DNA from: Neonectria sp. B-13
Taxonomy: Eukaryota; Ascomycota; Sordariomycetes; Hypocreales; Nectriaceae
Assembly: GCA_002682825.1 (NCBI GenBank)
Contig: NOKP01000011.1
Coordinates: 62,420 to 126,419, forward strand
DNA: 64,000 nt
Direction: 5' to 3'
Of the stretch, positions 1 to 12,065 are shown one piece after another. The position numbers were made by a program, and so were the translations under genes. A model generated the notes under the pieces. The model made no database searches and was not told where the DNA came from. It was given only the letters and a program-made list of their open reading frames with translations. How positions within the stretch are numbered: position 1 is the first letter of the stretch; each line of letters opens with the position of its first letter.

Positions 1-374
1 TCCGGTCTCGTCTCTACGATTGCTCTGTTCTTCTCATCTGTCTCTATGGCCCTAATGACGTACGTTTCCGTCCCTCTCAAAAAGCATTTGATGTCGTTAC
101 TAACATTCACTGAAGCGCAACCTTTGTCCTCGCCCGCAACGCCTTCCACTCCGCCAACCGGTCTTCTCAGATTGGCACGTACGCCTTCGGCTTCGCCTGG
201 GGCTCCTGGGCTGCCCTCTTCATCGCCACCGTGCTCTTTTGTATTGGCCTGCGCGGCAATAAGGACACTACTACTACTACCACCAGCGGCGGTGGTAGAA
301 CTTGGGGACGTCGCAGCCGCAGCGTTCGCAGTCACACCTACGACGGCCGCCGCGTCAAGGACGATTACGCATAG
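1..374 (+). CDS. SUR7/PalI-family membrane protein, 3' part only
   Basis: The gene enters from the left edge, so its N-terminus is missing. Exons 1-59 and 116-374 are joined across a 56-nt intron with donor GTACGT, branch TACTAAC at 98-104 and acceptor AAG. The joined frame gives 105 residues before TAG at 372-374. Two hydrophobic segments are visible, one spanning the intron and one around the AFGFAWGSWAALF stretch. A Thr/Gly-rich, then basic, cytoplasmic tail ending in DDYA follows. This is the usual C-terminal half of four-pass Sur7-type proteins, which mark cortical membrane domains (eisosome/MCC) in fungi. The family call rests on topology and tail style, because the Cys-containing extracellular loop lies outside the window. 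Confidence 0.72.
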
Positions 375-1627
375 CGTGGGTCATCGTCTTTGGCCGCTGA
401 GCCTGCTGTTCCCCGGCCTACGCAGATGTCGCCACGGATGTTGCCCGTGGATGGTGCCGTCGACGATAATGAGGATGTGGAGAGTCGCGTAAGCGAGGAA
501 AGCATAATCGAACTGTGTCATATTCCTACCGAGGAGACGTGCATCCGCGTTCCTAGCCGGGGGTCGACGATTTCGAGCGACCACGGCAGTGTTTCTACCT
601 TCAGCACGGCTTTGGCCGCTGTCAACGGTGCAGGGGGGCGATCATGATGGGTGCAACCATACGCCCGCTGTCCTTAATTCGGCCTTGTACATGTTATGCC
701 ATCTGGAAGCGGGTGATAATAGCGCCACTGTGGCTCGAGTCTGAAGTTGAAAGAGTACCGATCCTTGTCACGTACTGTTTAAGAGTCACTTTACGAATTA
801 TATGATGTTAATACTTTTCCTGCAACTGCTCTCTGGTGTATCCAATGTGAAACAGTTAATAGGTAAATTGTAAATGCGGTTCAAAATTGTTTAGGACAAG
901 ACATTTTCTTCTCACAGCTAACCAACGTGTCTTGACTTTAAGTAGGCTAGATACCTATGTTAAATATGATCAAACTCGCCCTTCCATCTCTTCTTTCTCC
1001 CACCAGTCCACTCATCCAATTCACAACACGCCTCATCCAATGCTGTACTAAAAACGGAGGCCTTGAAGTTGCCCTCAATGCCTCTCTTTGCCCACTCTTT
1101 CCCGTCATCATCATATACGTACACCAAAATATTCAAAAAGTGCAAGTTTCCACCGCCCCTGCCGCCCAGTTCCGAATTTTGTTCCATAAAGAACAACTTA
1201 ACAAAATGCCATCGCGTTGAGGAGTTCCCGTCTAAAGAGCCGTCCAAGTGCGTGTACAGGGGCCACTATGCAAGAACAAAGAGGAGAAAAAAAAAAGCAA
1301 GAAAGCACAAAGGAAACAAGTGTAGGTAGGAGTTGACAAGGTGTAGGGGCTGCAAGGCGTTTCGACCTTTAGACTTGATGCGATGAGAGCTGAAAAGCGA
1401 GATACCAACACCCTTCCGTCCAATGCTGTGCGATGCGAGTGAGAATAGGGGAGGAAACCGATCTTTTTATGCCAACTAGATGCCCGCTCTGTTGGCTTTG
1501 TCCAAGGGATTTTGATACTGCCCATGCAGTCCATGTATGTTGTCTGCATCGGGATGCAAGTGAAAGGAGAGGATGGGAGGACACACAGCTTGCATGTTAC
1601 CGAGTCATTGCTCTTTTATCAGCGTCC
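375..1627. other. Convergent 3' intergenic region
   Basis: This lies between the ends of the SUR7-family gene (plus) and PBS2 (minus), so it should contain both 3' UTRs. A short A-tract sits near 1288. Open frames here are short, overlap on both strands and lack recognisable domains. I see no gene. Confidence 0.6.
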
Positions 1628-3705
1628 TCAGAATTTCTGCGGCTCTGATCCGATGAGCGGACTTCCCATTGGGCTGACGCTATCGAGCGGCACAGCGTGT
1701 AATGCTGGCTGTGAGGGACCACCACTATCCAGGCCGTCCTCCTTGCGCTTCAACACGGATGTGACCCACTCAGCCACTTCGGGGTCCTCAGTGGTTGAGC
1801 CCAAGTGTATCTTGCCAACAGCTTCTGCAACCTTATCGGCCTCCTCGCCTTCTTCAACTTCCTCTGTAATGGTCTGGGGTTTGGTGAACTCAATGAGCCA
1901 GGGGTGCTTCAGGAGCATGGCGTATGTAGGCCGCTTCAGGGGGATCTTGTGCAGACACGCCTTAACGAAGTCTTTGGATGCATCTGAGTAGCCTGTCTCG
2001 GGCATGGAGGGTGCTTCTCCCTCAACAATTGCCTATACCAAAGTCAGCTTTCGCAAGGACTACATTTGGGAGTAGCAGTTAGTAGGGGCGGGACAGAACG
2101 TACACTTAGCTGGCTGAAGATGGTGGATGACACCTCCGGGGGGTAGGGATATGCGCCCTTAGCGCACTCGATAATGGTCAATCCCAGACTCCAGACGTCA
2201 CTCTGGACGCTATATGATCCATCGCTGTTGCCCGCTTGCGCGAATCCACCGCCGGAGATTCGCTCCGGGGCCATGTAGCTCTGACATCCAATGTTTGTCA
2301 TGGCTTTGCTAGCCACCAAGTTGCCACTGACACCAAAGTCACAGATCTTGATTTGGCCACGGGTGTTGATCAGGATATTCGTTGGCTTGACATCGCGGTG
2401 GATGATGCTATGCTCCTCCTTGAGTGACTTGAGTCCCATGACTGTTGAGTAAGTGATCTTTCGTAGTACATTCTCCGGAATGCCGCCGTTGTACAACTTG
2501 TCGATGGACCCGCCGTCCATATGTTCAATGCAGATATAAACGGCGCCTTCCTGGAAAAAGGCACCGTAAAATTCGATGATGTATGGTGATACGCATTCGT
2601 GCAAGATGACCAATTCCTTTAAGATGGTTGCGAACTTGGCGTCGTCAAGCTCCAAGCGCATCTCTTTCATAGCCATGATTACACCCGAGGTGCTACCGTC
2701 CTCGTTTCCTGCTGGGCTGTCCGCTGAATCCTCAACAGCCCTAATTGGAGAAGGATCAGATCGGCTCTGCTGAACAGGCATGGGCTTCCCCCCCAGGCCT
2801 TGACCAAACCGTGGGGCTCTCCGTTTTGCGTGCTTGACCTTGTAGACAGTGCCGTAGTTGCCCTTTCCCAGCTCCTCCAACATTTCCACTTCATCGAGGG
2901 AGATGCTGAACGTCTGGCCGTTCGCAAAGTTAACTCCTGTCCTGGTGATGGTGGCAGCGCCGTCAAATGTGACCCAGCCCTTGTCCGTGTCGATGTACTT
3001 TTTGAAATCGTCCATCTTAGAACCGTGACCCGTACCGTTGGGCTTCTGCTCTTCCGCTTTGTCCCCCGTCATATCTGAGAGTTTTGGGGCTCCTGTTCGT
3101 CGCATGCCGGGGGTTGTAGGGCTGCTGCCGCTCATATCTGACAGCTTCATGCCCATGCCACCCATACCGCCCATACCACCTAAGCCACCCATGGCGCCCA
3201 TCTTTGCTCTCCGCTCACTCAGTGACTGCTTTGGGACGACGGGGGCGGATTTAGGGTGCATGGGGCTCGGTCGTTGCATGTTAGGGAGCATGCGCAAATT
3301 GGCGGGGAAACCGTTTCCCATATTCCCTGTTGGGGATTGTCCTCCTGGCGAAGGACTCACTGGGGACATGCCTTTTTGTAATCGCTGTTGGTGCAGTGCT
3401 CGTGCTTTGGCCATAACGCTGTTATCCATAGTGGCTCCAGAGCTACCAGCGAAGCTGGATGAGTGCTGCACCGGGTTTCTCGCCATGCCCAGGAGCCCGA
3501 GGGCAGTAGAGTTGGGGTTCATGTTGCGGGGATCGGATACGGATCGTAACGAGGGGACTCGCTTCGGAAATTCGTCAGGGCTGTCCGGGGCTTCGAGTGG
3601 CGTGCTGGGTGCGGATGATTCGTCAGAGCCGGGAGACGCAGGCATGGCCAAGTCCTTGAACTCGGACGCCTCGTCCGGCGTGGCCGGAATGGTCCCGGAA
3701 CTCAT
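1628..3705 (-). CDS. PBS2: Pbs2-type MAP kinase kinase of the HOG osmostress pathway
   Basis: Exons 3705-2104 and 2032-1628 (intron 2033-2103, donor GTACGT, acceptor TATAG) encode 668 residues. Residues 1-240 are a low-complexity regulatory region with a Met/Gly repeat around 171-186. The kinase domain has the glycine loop GKGNYG at 280-285, catalytic Lys347 (AMKEM), HRD at 436-438, DFG at 456-458 and a dual phosphorylation site S466-x-A-x-T470 followed by the Pbs2-like NIGCQSYMAPERI. About 50 low-complexity residues are inserted between the glycine loop and the catalytic lysine. The second exon supplies the end of the C-lobe. In the family, Ssk2/Ssk22-type MAPKKKs activate Pbs2, which phosphorylates Hog1. 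The start at 3705 is the first Met of the open frame. Assignment to Pbs2 rather than Mkk1 or Ste7 rests on the activation segment. Confidence 0.93.
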
Positions 3706-6700
3706 TTTGTGAAGGGAGTTGTGGGTGGAAGATCGAAAGTGACCGAGGGGTTGAAAGAGATTTCAGATGCCAAAACTGTGTAATATGGCAAACCCGGCGA
3801 GGCGAGTGCAAAATCAGGCGAGGAATGGATTAAGGCCAAACTGGGATGTCGATCGGTTTACAGGCCGCGATCGATTCGATGCGCACAATGCGAGTGATGA
3901 AACGGGAGCAGATGGTCCGATTTTTGGAGCTAAAATGGACTCTTGCAGCGAGCGGTCTAGACTGGTGGCCGGCGACCAGGCCGTTGGAGGATGGTCGGCC
4001 GCAGCTTGATGTCTTGATACCCTGATATCGGAAGAATGGCCTGAAACGAGGTAGATACGTGTTGCGTGGACTTGAAGGTGGGGTTTATTCTAACGAGACT
4101 GCGAGGTGAGGCTCAACCGCATGGTCGTCCAAGACGTCGGCAAGAAGTATACGTCTCTGTAGAGGTAGAGGCGGAGAGGGAGAGAGAGGGGGCGTGGGAG
4201 CGAGGTCGAGTTTGGCTCGTGAGACAAGCGGCGTTGTCGGCGGGGGAGTTTGTGCTAAGGTTGTTGCGTCGAACGAGAACTGGAAAGAGAACGGTCAGGT
4301 CCTTTGTACCGTAGAAGAAGATATGTAGGTGGGCAACGCTGGGTTGGGAGGGAGCAATTCGCAACGAGGCGGGCGCTTGATGCTTGGTGCTTGGTGCTTT
4401 GGTACGATTGGTACCGTTACCTCATACCTTGAAGGGCTCCGGATGATCTGCAGAAAGATACACAGGGCAATTGACCTAGGCAATGAAGCGATTCGGTGCT
4501 GCGATGCGGTGCTGCGATGTAGTGCTGCTATTATGCGTGTGGTGCTATGTGGTGCTGTGACCAATGTGCTACGAACGAATGCAGTACAGTAGCGAGTGTA
4601 GGTGGTGAGGTGAGTTGCAGCGCGGGTGCGGGGTCGCGGCGGGCAGCGGCGGGCGAGCGTGCGAGGGGAGGGGCCAATGAGTCGTATGTAGCTGCAGACG
4701 GCGTCGACACAGGCGTCTGTTGGGGCGTGGGCGCGAAGAGTAGCTCGGATGAAGCCAGAGCGAAGGCGAAGTCGAGGGCGCGCGGCTTGTTTGGTGATGG
4801 TGTACGAAGTACGACGGTGGTGGTTGACTGTTTGTTGGCTCATGGAGCTGGGCAGCAAACAAGGTAAGGTAGGTACGCAATAAACAAGGCACGACATATG
4901 GGCAGGCAAGGCCAAAGCGGGCGGCGAAAAAGCCGAGCAAGATCCCCTGTTGAGTTGGCATGGACATCAGCTTCCGGGGGACTGCTGGGCTGCTTGGCCG
5001 CTGCACTGCCACGGTCCCGGCGGCACCGTACGCCCGCCACTGGCCACGGGCAGGTTTACAGTGGAGGCTACAGGGGACAGTGCCTGTAAGTGGGTGCCCC
5101 GAGGGTCTAGTAGGTGCCCGCACGAGCATGAGGGCTCCAAGATGTGCAGCATTCTTGCACCGGGATTGCTCGAGTCATACGTGGGGAGAAAACTCACTCC
5201 CATCCGAGGCTTTTGCTATGCTCCTGTCGCGTGCAGCGACGAGGTGGCAATGTAACAAGCCACGTCGTCGCGTCGCCTGGGGGCAACGAACCATCGCCTT
5301 GATTCTCCCCAGGACCGCGACCCCCGAAAACAAGAATTAATTCCCAGACGAACCCGCATCGGGTCGTTGTTGTGATGCTTCAATTTCTCGATTGAAAGCA
5401 GGGCGCGATGACGTTGACGAAGATCCCATATGTCAGTGTGGCTTGACACTGGGGGCCTTGTTGGGCGGCTTGGCCCTCTGCCTTGGGCCTTAAGTGGAAA
5501 ATCGGCATACCCCACTACCATTTCCTCCACTTCCTCACCTAAACGTCGCTTTTTCCTCCATCAGTGACGTCGACACTTGGCATGGATCGGGCAAGGATGT
5601 TCATTGAGGACCACGTCCCAGGTTGGATCGAGACAAGACCTGCGATGCGACGCCATAGCGAACCAACAGGATTTGTGCCGGATCTCCCTTCCTGGATCCT
5701 GAGACAAGTGTGGCTTGGGTTATTATTAGGAGAGAGGGGTGCTCGTCGGGTGCTGAACGGACGATGCTCTTCTTCAACGCAGATGACGAAGAAGACGCGG
5801 CAATCCTACTCGATTCAAGTTCGACCGTACCGCAAACTGGCTGAAGTGGTGTGGATTAGTACCTATAGTCTATGCCACAGTTATTCGTGCTTATCCCGGG
5901 AAAAGACAAAATTCAACAGCATTATTTATTATCTTGATGCTACAAGTAATCCACAGTACTCGTACATGCTCAAACAAGTTTTGCGTCTGGGGTGTCACAG
6001 TTTTCGCTACAACACAGATAGATGTGCGTCGCGAAATTGAAAACCCCAGCGGCCTCCATCATCATCTGTTTCATCGCTCACATCCCAGTACGGCTTGGCA
6101 AACGTTGTCGCGCCGTGTCCAGTGAAACCTCCCAAGGCTCCAACACACCGCGGGAGATCATCGCCTGTCCGTGAAACTTGAAGGACGGATATCACTTGCT
6201 GGGATGATACCTCTCGATACTGTGGAGTTGGTGGGCTCCGTCACGGTGAACATGGCCCACTTACAGAAGCGATGACAGCTACGATAGTACGATGACAAGT
6301 TTTGTTAGTCTCCAATCCGCCGTTAGACTAGTTGACGACCTAGATGCACAAATTACTGTGCTCATTCGTTGTCCAATATTGGGATGTTTATGTGTGCATA
6401 AGCGCGAGTTATCGGACCTTGGACGTGCTGGCTGGCGACGGGCATGTCACAGGGCGTGTTCTCGATGACTCTATCCAACGCCACGACGTAGAAAGCAGAA
6501 AAACAAGCAAGGCCACTATCCATCTGATTCGACGTGGACACAGTAGCAGATGCGCATTTCAATAGCTTCGTGGTCTGATGTCCGAGGTGGCGAGCTCAGC
6601 CTCGAAGGGTGGTGAAGCCACACTTTGGCGACGTCTGCCCAACCGACCAACGTAGTCACCAAGCTAGTAAGCCCCTTTGATAGCCTCATATCTCGTTCAA

Positions 6701-8290
6701 AGAAAAACAGAAAAGGCATCTGAGCTCTTCTCTGCCTCTTGGGACGACACGAAGAGCGGACTACATCAAGACACTGGTCCCGTGACACTTCCCTTCTTCC
6801 TATCCACAGCGTAGATCTCTCCATCGGCATGCGGGGATGGGATCGTGCCAGCTCTCCTCATCGTGATGCCATGGCGCAAGCTGGTTGGAGGCAAAGAACG
6901 CGGCGGCCTCTGAGCGTTGAGAGCCAGGCAACGTGCTTTGAGCTACTTGTCCATGACGAGTGACGACAGACCAAACCGGCCGTGGCGCTATCCACTGTTC
7001 CACAGGGCGTCGCCCTCACCCAATAAATCCTTGTCTCCCAAGATGGCTGCCGCCAGCCCTGTTAGCAAGGAAGTAAGTGTCCGCACAGCTCTCAGCAGGC
7101 ATTAGATCACTGCCACCCTTTGTTTTTTTTTTTCGGCGAAACACAGCGGACGCGCAAGACCAGACATCGATGAGGAATCTGGACTGGTTCCAGGGGCGCA
7201 TGCCCAGGGCATTTATCCCCGTCCACAGAAGCACACACACACCCATTCATGGATTCATTCGCCAATACTAGCTGAAGATCCTCGCCCTGGGTCATCATCA
7301 AAAAGATTCCGCGTACGGAGCGATCGTGAAGAGCTCCACGATGGAGGTGAGTGAACTGATCGATTAAAGGCCTTGGCATCGTGACAACCTATCATGGCGT
7401 AAGAAGCTGTGTCCAATTGGTACATACTACTGATAAGGTATGTAATTCACCCCCAACCTCCACGACCAGTGGCGCTCTGAACCATCGTCGCGATGACCTA
7501 CCTTGTCGCTTGTCTGCAACTGTTGTACATGCGTACATGGAAACCGTGGAACCGAAGTCTGCTAGGGCCGGCGCCACAACCAGTTTCACCCACGTCCGAG
7601 GGAAGACCAGGAGGCCCTCCACTCCCATGGGGTTCCATTTGTTCAGTTGGTTGGTTGCAGTTGGAAGGCTGGCAGCGTCTTGTCCAAGGACTGGCAGCTG
7701 TGGAGAGGTCGTGGACAGCGGACAGCGGATGACGCTCTGTAGCTCCGTGGCACCCAGGGCATCCATCCAGTAACAGGGACCGTCGCAGACAGGCATCTCA
7801 TTGCGCCTCGCTGCTCAACGTGGTGACGACAAGGAGGAACGTGCTTGTCGCTTTAGGTGCCAGGCTCCTAGCACGCCGTAGCTTGCTGTAGTACAAGTAC
7901 CTGGACGATGCCACGCCGGCACCGCCGCTCTCGCCCCATTGAGAATCCACTCTGAGACTGATCTCTGGTGGCTCTGGCATTGCCTCTCTTGTATCTGCCC
8001 ATTCCCGCGCTCCTCGACATTTTCACCCTCACTCGCCATCCATTGCATCTTCAAAAGCCACTGCTCTCTACTCCGGTAGTCTCCTCTTCGCCAAGTGTTG
8101 CTTGTCTGGCCACCTGAAAAGCTTATCTCGTCGATCCACTTTGCGCCGGTAGTGCCTGCACGACTGCGCGTCTCCGTTTCCTGGCCATCGGTGCCCTATC
8201 AGCCACTCTAGCCGCCGATAGAGACGACGCCCTCCCCGACACTTCGCGACTTCATCACGCAACTACATACGAATACATTCCCGCCTCTTG
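3706..8290. other. Gene-free 4.6 kb between two divergent genes
   Basis: This holds the upstream regions of PBS2 (minus) and the PIN-like transporter (plus). The PBS2-proximal part, about 4100-5130, is pyrimidine-rich on the minus strand and full of short overlapping frames, as expected of a long leader or promoter. About 7980-8290 is C/T-rich on the plus strand and probably contains the transporter's 5' UTR. No frame in between shows a recognisable domain or a plausible intron-linked continuation. Confidence 0.5.
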
Positions 8291-10076
8291 ATGGATTCAT
8301 CACGCGCCTTTCCGGCACCGACTTCGTTCCGCTTGTCGCAGTTCGCTCGAGGGTCCTACGAATTGCCCTTACAGGCGCTCAACAACCACGATTCCCATCC
8401 CGCGCTGCCGCATCTATGTCTCCTCGTCTTCGAAGCCGTCCTTGAGGTTGTCTGTGTCAGTGTCCCGGGATATGTCATCGCTAGACTCGGCCACTTCGAT
8501 GCCGATAAGCAGAAGTTCTTGGCGAACTTGAATGTGATGCTCTTTACGCCATGTCTGAGTAAGTTGTCGCATACACCGCGTCCCCGGACACCACTGACTG
8601 TCGTGTTTCACAGTCTTCACGAAACTTGCCTCTCAACTCAACGCCGATAAGCTCTCGGATCTCGCCATCATTCCCGTTATTTTCGTTATTCAAACTTTCG
8701 TGTCCTGGGCTGTCTCCATCCTCGTTGGCAAGCTGTTCCGGTTCAATAGGCGAGGCGCCAACTTCGTAACTGCTATGGGTGTTTTCGGCAACTCGAACTC
8801 GCTTCCCATCTCTATGGTTCTCTCGCTGTCTCAGACCATCAAGGGTCTGCATTGGGACAAGATCCCTGGGGACAACGACGATGAGGTTGGTGCTCGAGGT
8901 ATCCTGTATCTTCTCATCTTCCAGCAGCTTGGTCAACTCGTTCGCTGGAGCTGGGGATACCATGTGTTGCTGGCTCCCAAGGAGAGCTATCCCGAGTACC
9001 ACCAGGAGATCGCCGAGGAGGGTCAAGGCCGTAACCTCGAGGGTGACGAGTACGAAACGGAGCCTCTCATCAGTGGTCTGGATGGCGAGACTGAGGACGA
9101 AGACGATGACAGTGCCAACTCGCAGGGCTACGATCCCGCCGGCCGCACCCCGATTGCGAACGCCTCAAGGGTTTCCCTAGCCGCTTCCAGCCACGATGAC
9201 CTCAAGAAGAACCAACTGAAGAAACGGGCGACTCCCGGAATCGCGACTCCCGCCAACGACGATGATGATTTCCTCACTTTCCCTAGGATCCGCTCCGTGG
9301 ACGATGACGACGAGTCCAAGGGATTCTTTTCCTCGGTCCAGGCTAAGTTCGGTCTTTGGAAGAGTACCATATCGGAAGCTTTCACCCGTCGGTACGAAAG
9401 CTCACCCCGTCCCGTCAAGTCTTTCTTCGGCTTCCTGAAGATCGTTGGCGCCAAGCTCAACAACTTCATCTGGGAGTTCATGAATCCTCCTCTATGGGCT
9501 ATGCTATTCGCCATCACGGTCGCGTCTATCCCTACTCTTCAGAGCCTTTTCTTCGAGGAGGGTTCGTTTGTCCAGAACAGTGTGACCAATGCCATCCGTT
9601 CCAGTGGAGGCGTCGCCGTCCCATTGATTCTGGTGGTCCTGGGCGCCAACCTGGCACGCAACACCATGTCCGTCGATGAGGCCCACGACCCTGAAGAGGA
9701 CCGCATGGGAAACAAGCTGCTGATCGCTTCGCTTATCTGCCGCATGCTGCTGCCGACTCTCATCATGGCCCCGATTTTGGCGCTGTTCGCAAAGTACCTG
9801 CCAATTAGCATCCTTGACGACCCGATCTTCGTCATTGTCTGCTTCTTGCTCACTGGTGCGCCCAGCGCACTTCAGCTGGCGCAGATTTGCCAGATCAATG
9901 GCATTTTTGAGAAGACCATGGGCCGAATTCTCTTCCAGAGTTACGTTATCTGGTACGTTACTAAATCCAGGTTTTGTGTATTCTATGACGACTTTGCTAA
10001 CACGCGCTGCAGGATTCTTCCTTCCACGCTTATCCTTGTGATGCTGGCTCTCGAAGTCGTCGAGTGGGCGAAGTAA
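8291..10076 (+). CDS. PIN-like (auxin efflux carrier family) membrane transporter
   Basis: Exons 8291-8558, 8614-9952 and 10013-10076 give 556 residues. Both introns (55 and 60 nt) have clean GTAAGT or GTACGT donors, and a CTAAC branch is visible in the second. Residues 1-170 hold several hydrophobic segments with the motifs VVCVSVPGYVIARLGHF, ANLNVMLFTPCL and GNSNSLP, which are hallmarks of the Mem_trans/AEC family (S. cerevisiae Ecm3 type). A long acidic, Ser-rich cytosolic loop follows (about 190-330). A second membrane half contains NPPLWAML, PLILVVLGANLA and TGAPSALQLAQICQ. Fungal members are thought to be ER membrane proteins; the substrate is unknown. The ATG at 8291 is preferred because the TTG just upstream is not a eukaryotic start. 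Confidence 0.9.
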
Positions 10077-10544
10077 TTAATTGGTATATTTGGAAGTCTC
10101 ATTATGGCACGTTTGTGTGTCATACTACTGTCATTGCAGAAATCGGGAGGCCAACCTTCGAGGCTTTGGTCTTGCGGCGGTCTTTCATGGCTGACCCTGT
10201 TGGCGTTTGGTTAGAGGGTTTTGTGGTATGGGCGGGAGTACAAACAGTGGAACCGGAAGCTCGGTTTTGAGCTCTCGGAGCTTTCAAACGTCAGCCTCAT
10301 TTGGAATACACGGGGATTATTAGAGATTTTGGCTCTTATGAGCACTTCGTACAAAGCTGGAGTTTAAGCGTCGTCAGAAAGGCTTGCCTTTGCTTGTTTA
10401 CTACATAGCTAGGAAGACACCGAGTGGCGATGGCTCGGCCAGTCTTCCAGGATGAAAGCCATGCGCGTTCTGCGTCTGGACCCAAATGGGATCAATAATA
10501 TTATTCTCTCGTCGAGTTGTACTTCAACCATTTTCCTATAGATA
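10077..10544. other. Convergent 3' intergenic region
   Basis: This holds the 3' flanks of the PIN-like transporter (plus) and the FMN split-barrel gene (minus). I see no gene, repeat or structured RNA. Confidence 0.55.
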
Positions 10545-11472
10545 CTACCGCGATCCATTGACAAGGTTCTCATTCTCCGGTACTAGTGCCCAATCCCGCA
10601 CAGCGCCCTTCCAGTCACTGATCCGCACATCCTTGATATCCACAAGCACAACCCTAACTTCCTCACCGGCGACAAAGCACTCGCGGCCACCATCCTCGAC
10701 AGGGTCAGTGTCACGGGTGAAGGGTTGGGCGGGAGCATCATCGAAAGTGTTGTTCTCGAGGTGCTGCTCGCGGTAGTACTTCTCCTCCTCGGACCCACTG
10801 GGGACGAGGCGAGCGGCACCACCGATAGTCGCGCTGATGCTGGACAGCGCGGAGGTGTTCAGATTGAGAAGCAACGAGGCCAAGCTGGAGCGATGCTCGG
10901 GGCCAGGCGAGCCGCCGGAGGGTCTGCGGCCTTGGGTGGGTGGGCGATGGGAGACCCCTGCGGTTCGTTGCATGTTAGACACTTGCGCTCGGGCTGTGAA
11001 GTTTTTCTGGGGGTGTGGAAGGGGGGCGAGGAAACTCACAGTCGTGGACGAGGAGGGAGACGTTGGGGTTTGTGACGAGGTTCGTCATCTTGCGGGAAGC
11101 CGGGTTGGTCGTCATGACGATGACGGGATCGGACGAGTAGGGCGACGAAGGGAGGTAAGTGTAGTTCATGAGAGAGACGTGGGGCACATTGTCCGTGCAA
11201 GTCGCTAGATGAAGCTATCGCGAGTAAATCGAGCAGTCAAGTCAGCGGGCCATTTCTCTTCTCGACAAAGCCTCACACCGTCCAGCTTCCCCATCTTGCT
11301 CGATCTGGTATCCCGGGCGGTCGGCGAGGGGGTGCGGGGGAGGGGTCGAGCGCGAACGTACGAAGCGGGCATTCTCGAGGCATTGAACGACGTCCGGGGG
11401 GAGGGTGGTGGTTGTCTGCTTGTGGGTATCACCCTCAGAGGCTTCGTAGTTGAGTGGTATTTGCTGCTCCAT
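10545..11472 (-). CDS. Pyridoxamine 5'-phosphate oxidase-like FMN-binding split-barrel protein
   Basis: Exons 11472-11362, 11214-11040 and 10957-10545 encode 232 residues. The introns are 147 and 82 nt (donors GTACGT and GTGAGT). Joining restores a continuous domain: an N-terminal acidic/Thr segment, then ARFLHLATCTDNVPHVSLMNYTYL, VIVMTTNPASRKMTNL, NVSLLVHDWVSHRP, a variable Ser/Gly loop, and a C-terminal half with KYYREQHLENN and VRVVLVDIKDVRISDWKG. This resembles the fungal PNPOx-like proteins related to yeast Ylr456w/Ypr172w, which keep the flavin-binding fold but have no proven PNP oxidase activity. The start at 11472 is the Met giving the compact family N-terminus; an earlier in-frame Met exists at 11655. 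It shares a 593-bp upstream region with the MCC alpha gene. Confidence 0.85.
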
Positions 11473-12065
11473 GGTGAAATGTCGATTGTGTCTTGCGGGT
11501 GCGATGTGGGAGCTCCTGGCGATAGTGATGACGGTGGTTGCTATAGGTATCCCGCGAGTCCCGGGCAGGATGATGACATAAGGTGTCGAGCTTCCATCAA
11601 TGAGGTGGTGGGGCTCTCTCCCTTGTTGTCCGGTGTACATCAATGGGTCGCCCATGGCTTAGTCACCTACAAGCGGCTGCAGCGAAGAGCTGGAGACTGC
11701 TGTTGTAGCCGCCTTCAGTGGGTTGATCCACCGTTACGGGCTAATTTTCACTTCTCTGGCAGTGACGTAGTGAAGGCTTTTCCCCAACGGCGCCGAAGAG
11801 GCAGTGAGATCTGGGGAAGCGGCGCCCGGACCCGGCTATACTCGGTTCCCCGCGGTCACATTCGCCCTGGGACGGGCTTGGATCAACCGACGGGACGGCA
11901 TAGGAAGCACGCGGCACAGCGATAACAACGAGAGAGAAACCTCTTCTTCCTTCTCTGTTCGATGCTTCACCCTGTTCTGTGCTTCCTCTATCCCGCTTGA
12001 GCTTTCGAGGCCGCTCTGAAGCTATTTTCCTGTGAATTGGGCGTCTTCTTCTACATCCGCCCGCC
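11473..12065. promoter_or_regulatory. Divergent upstream region, FMN protein / MCC alpha
   Basis: This 593-bp head-to-head spacer must contain both promoters. The last 100 bp before the plus-strand ATG are C/T-rich, typical of a fungal 5' leader. I recognise no specific binding site. Confidence 0.45.

Noticed and set aside
381..647. Overlapping frames on both strands just after the SUR7-family stop
   Set aside because: Short, no domain, mutually overlapping, and in the expected 3' UTR.
4295..5129. Minus-strand frames of 186 and 206 codons upstream of PBS2
   Set aside because: Composition is skewed (Ser/Pro/Arg/Thr) as expected from C/T-rich leader sequence. No domain and no splice-linked continuation.
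11209..11925. Plus-strand 238-codon frame
   Set aside because: Antisense to the first exon and intron of the FMN split-barrel gene and extends into the divergent promoter. No family resemblance.
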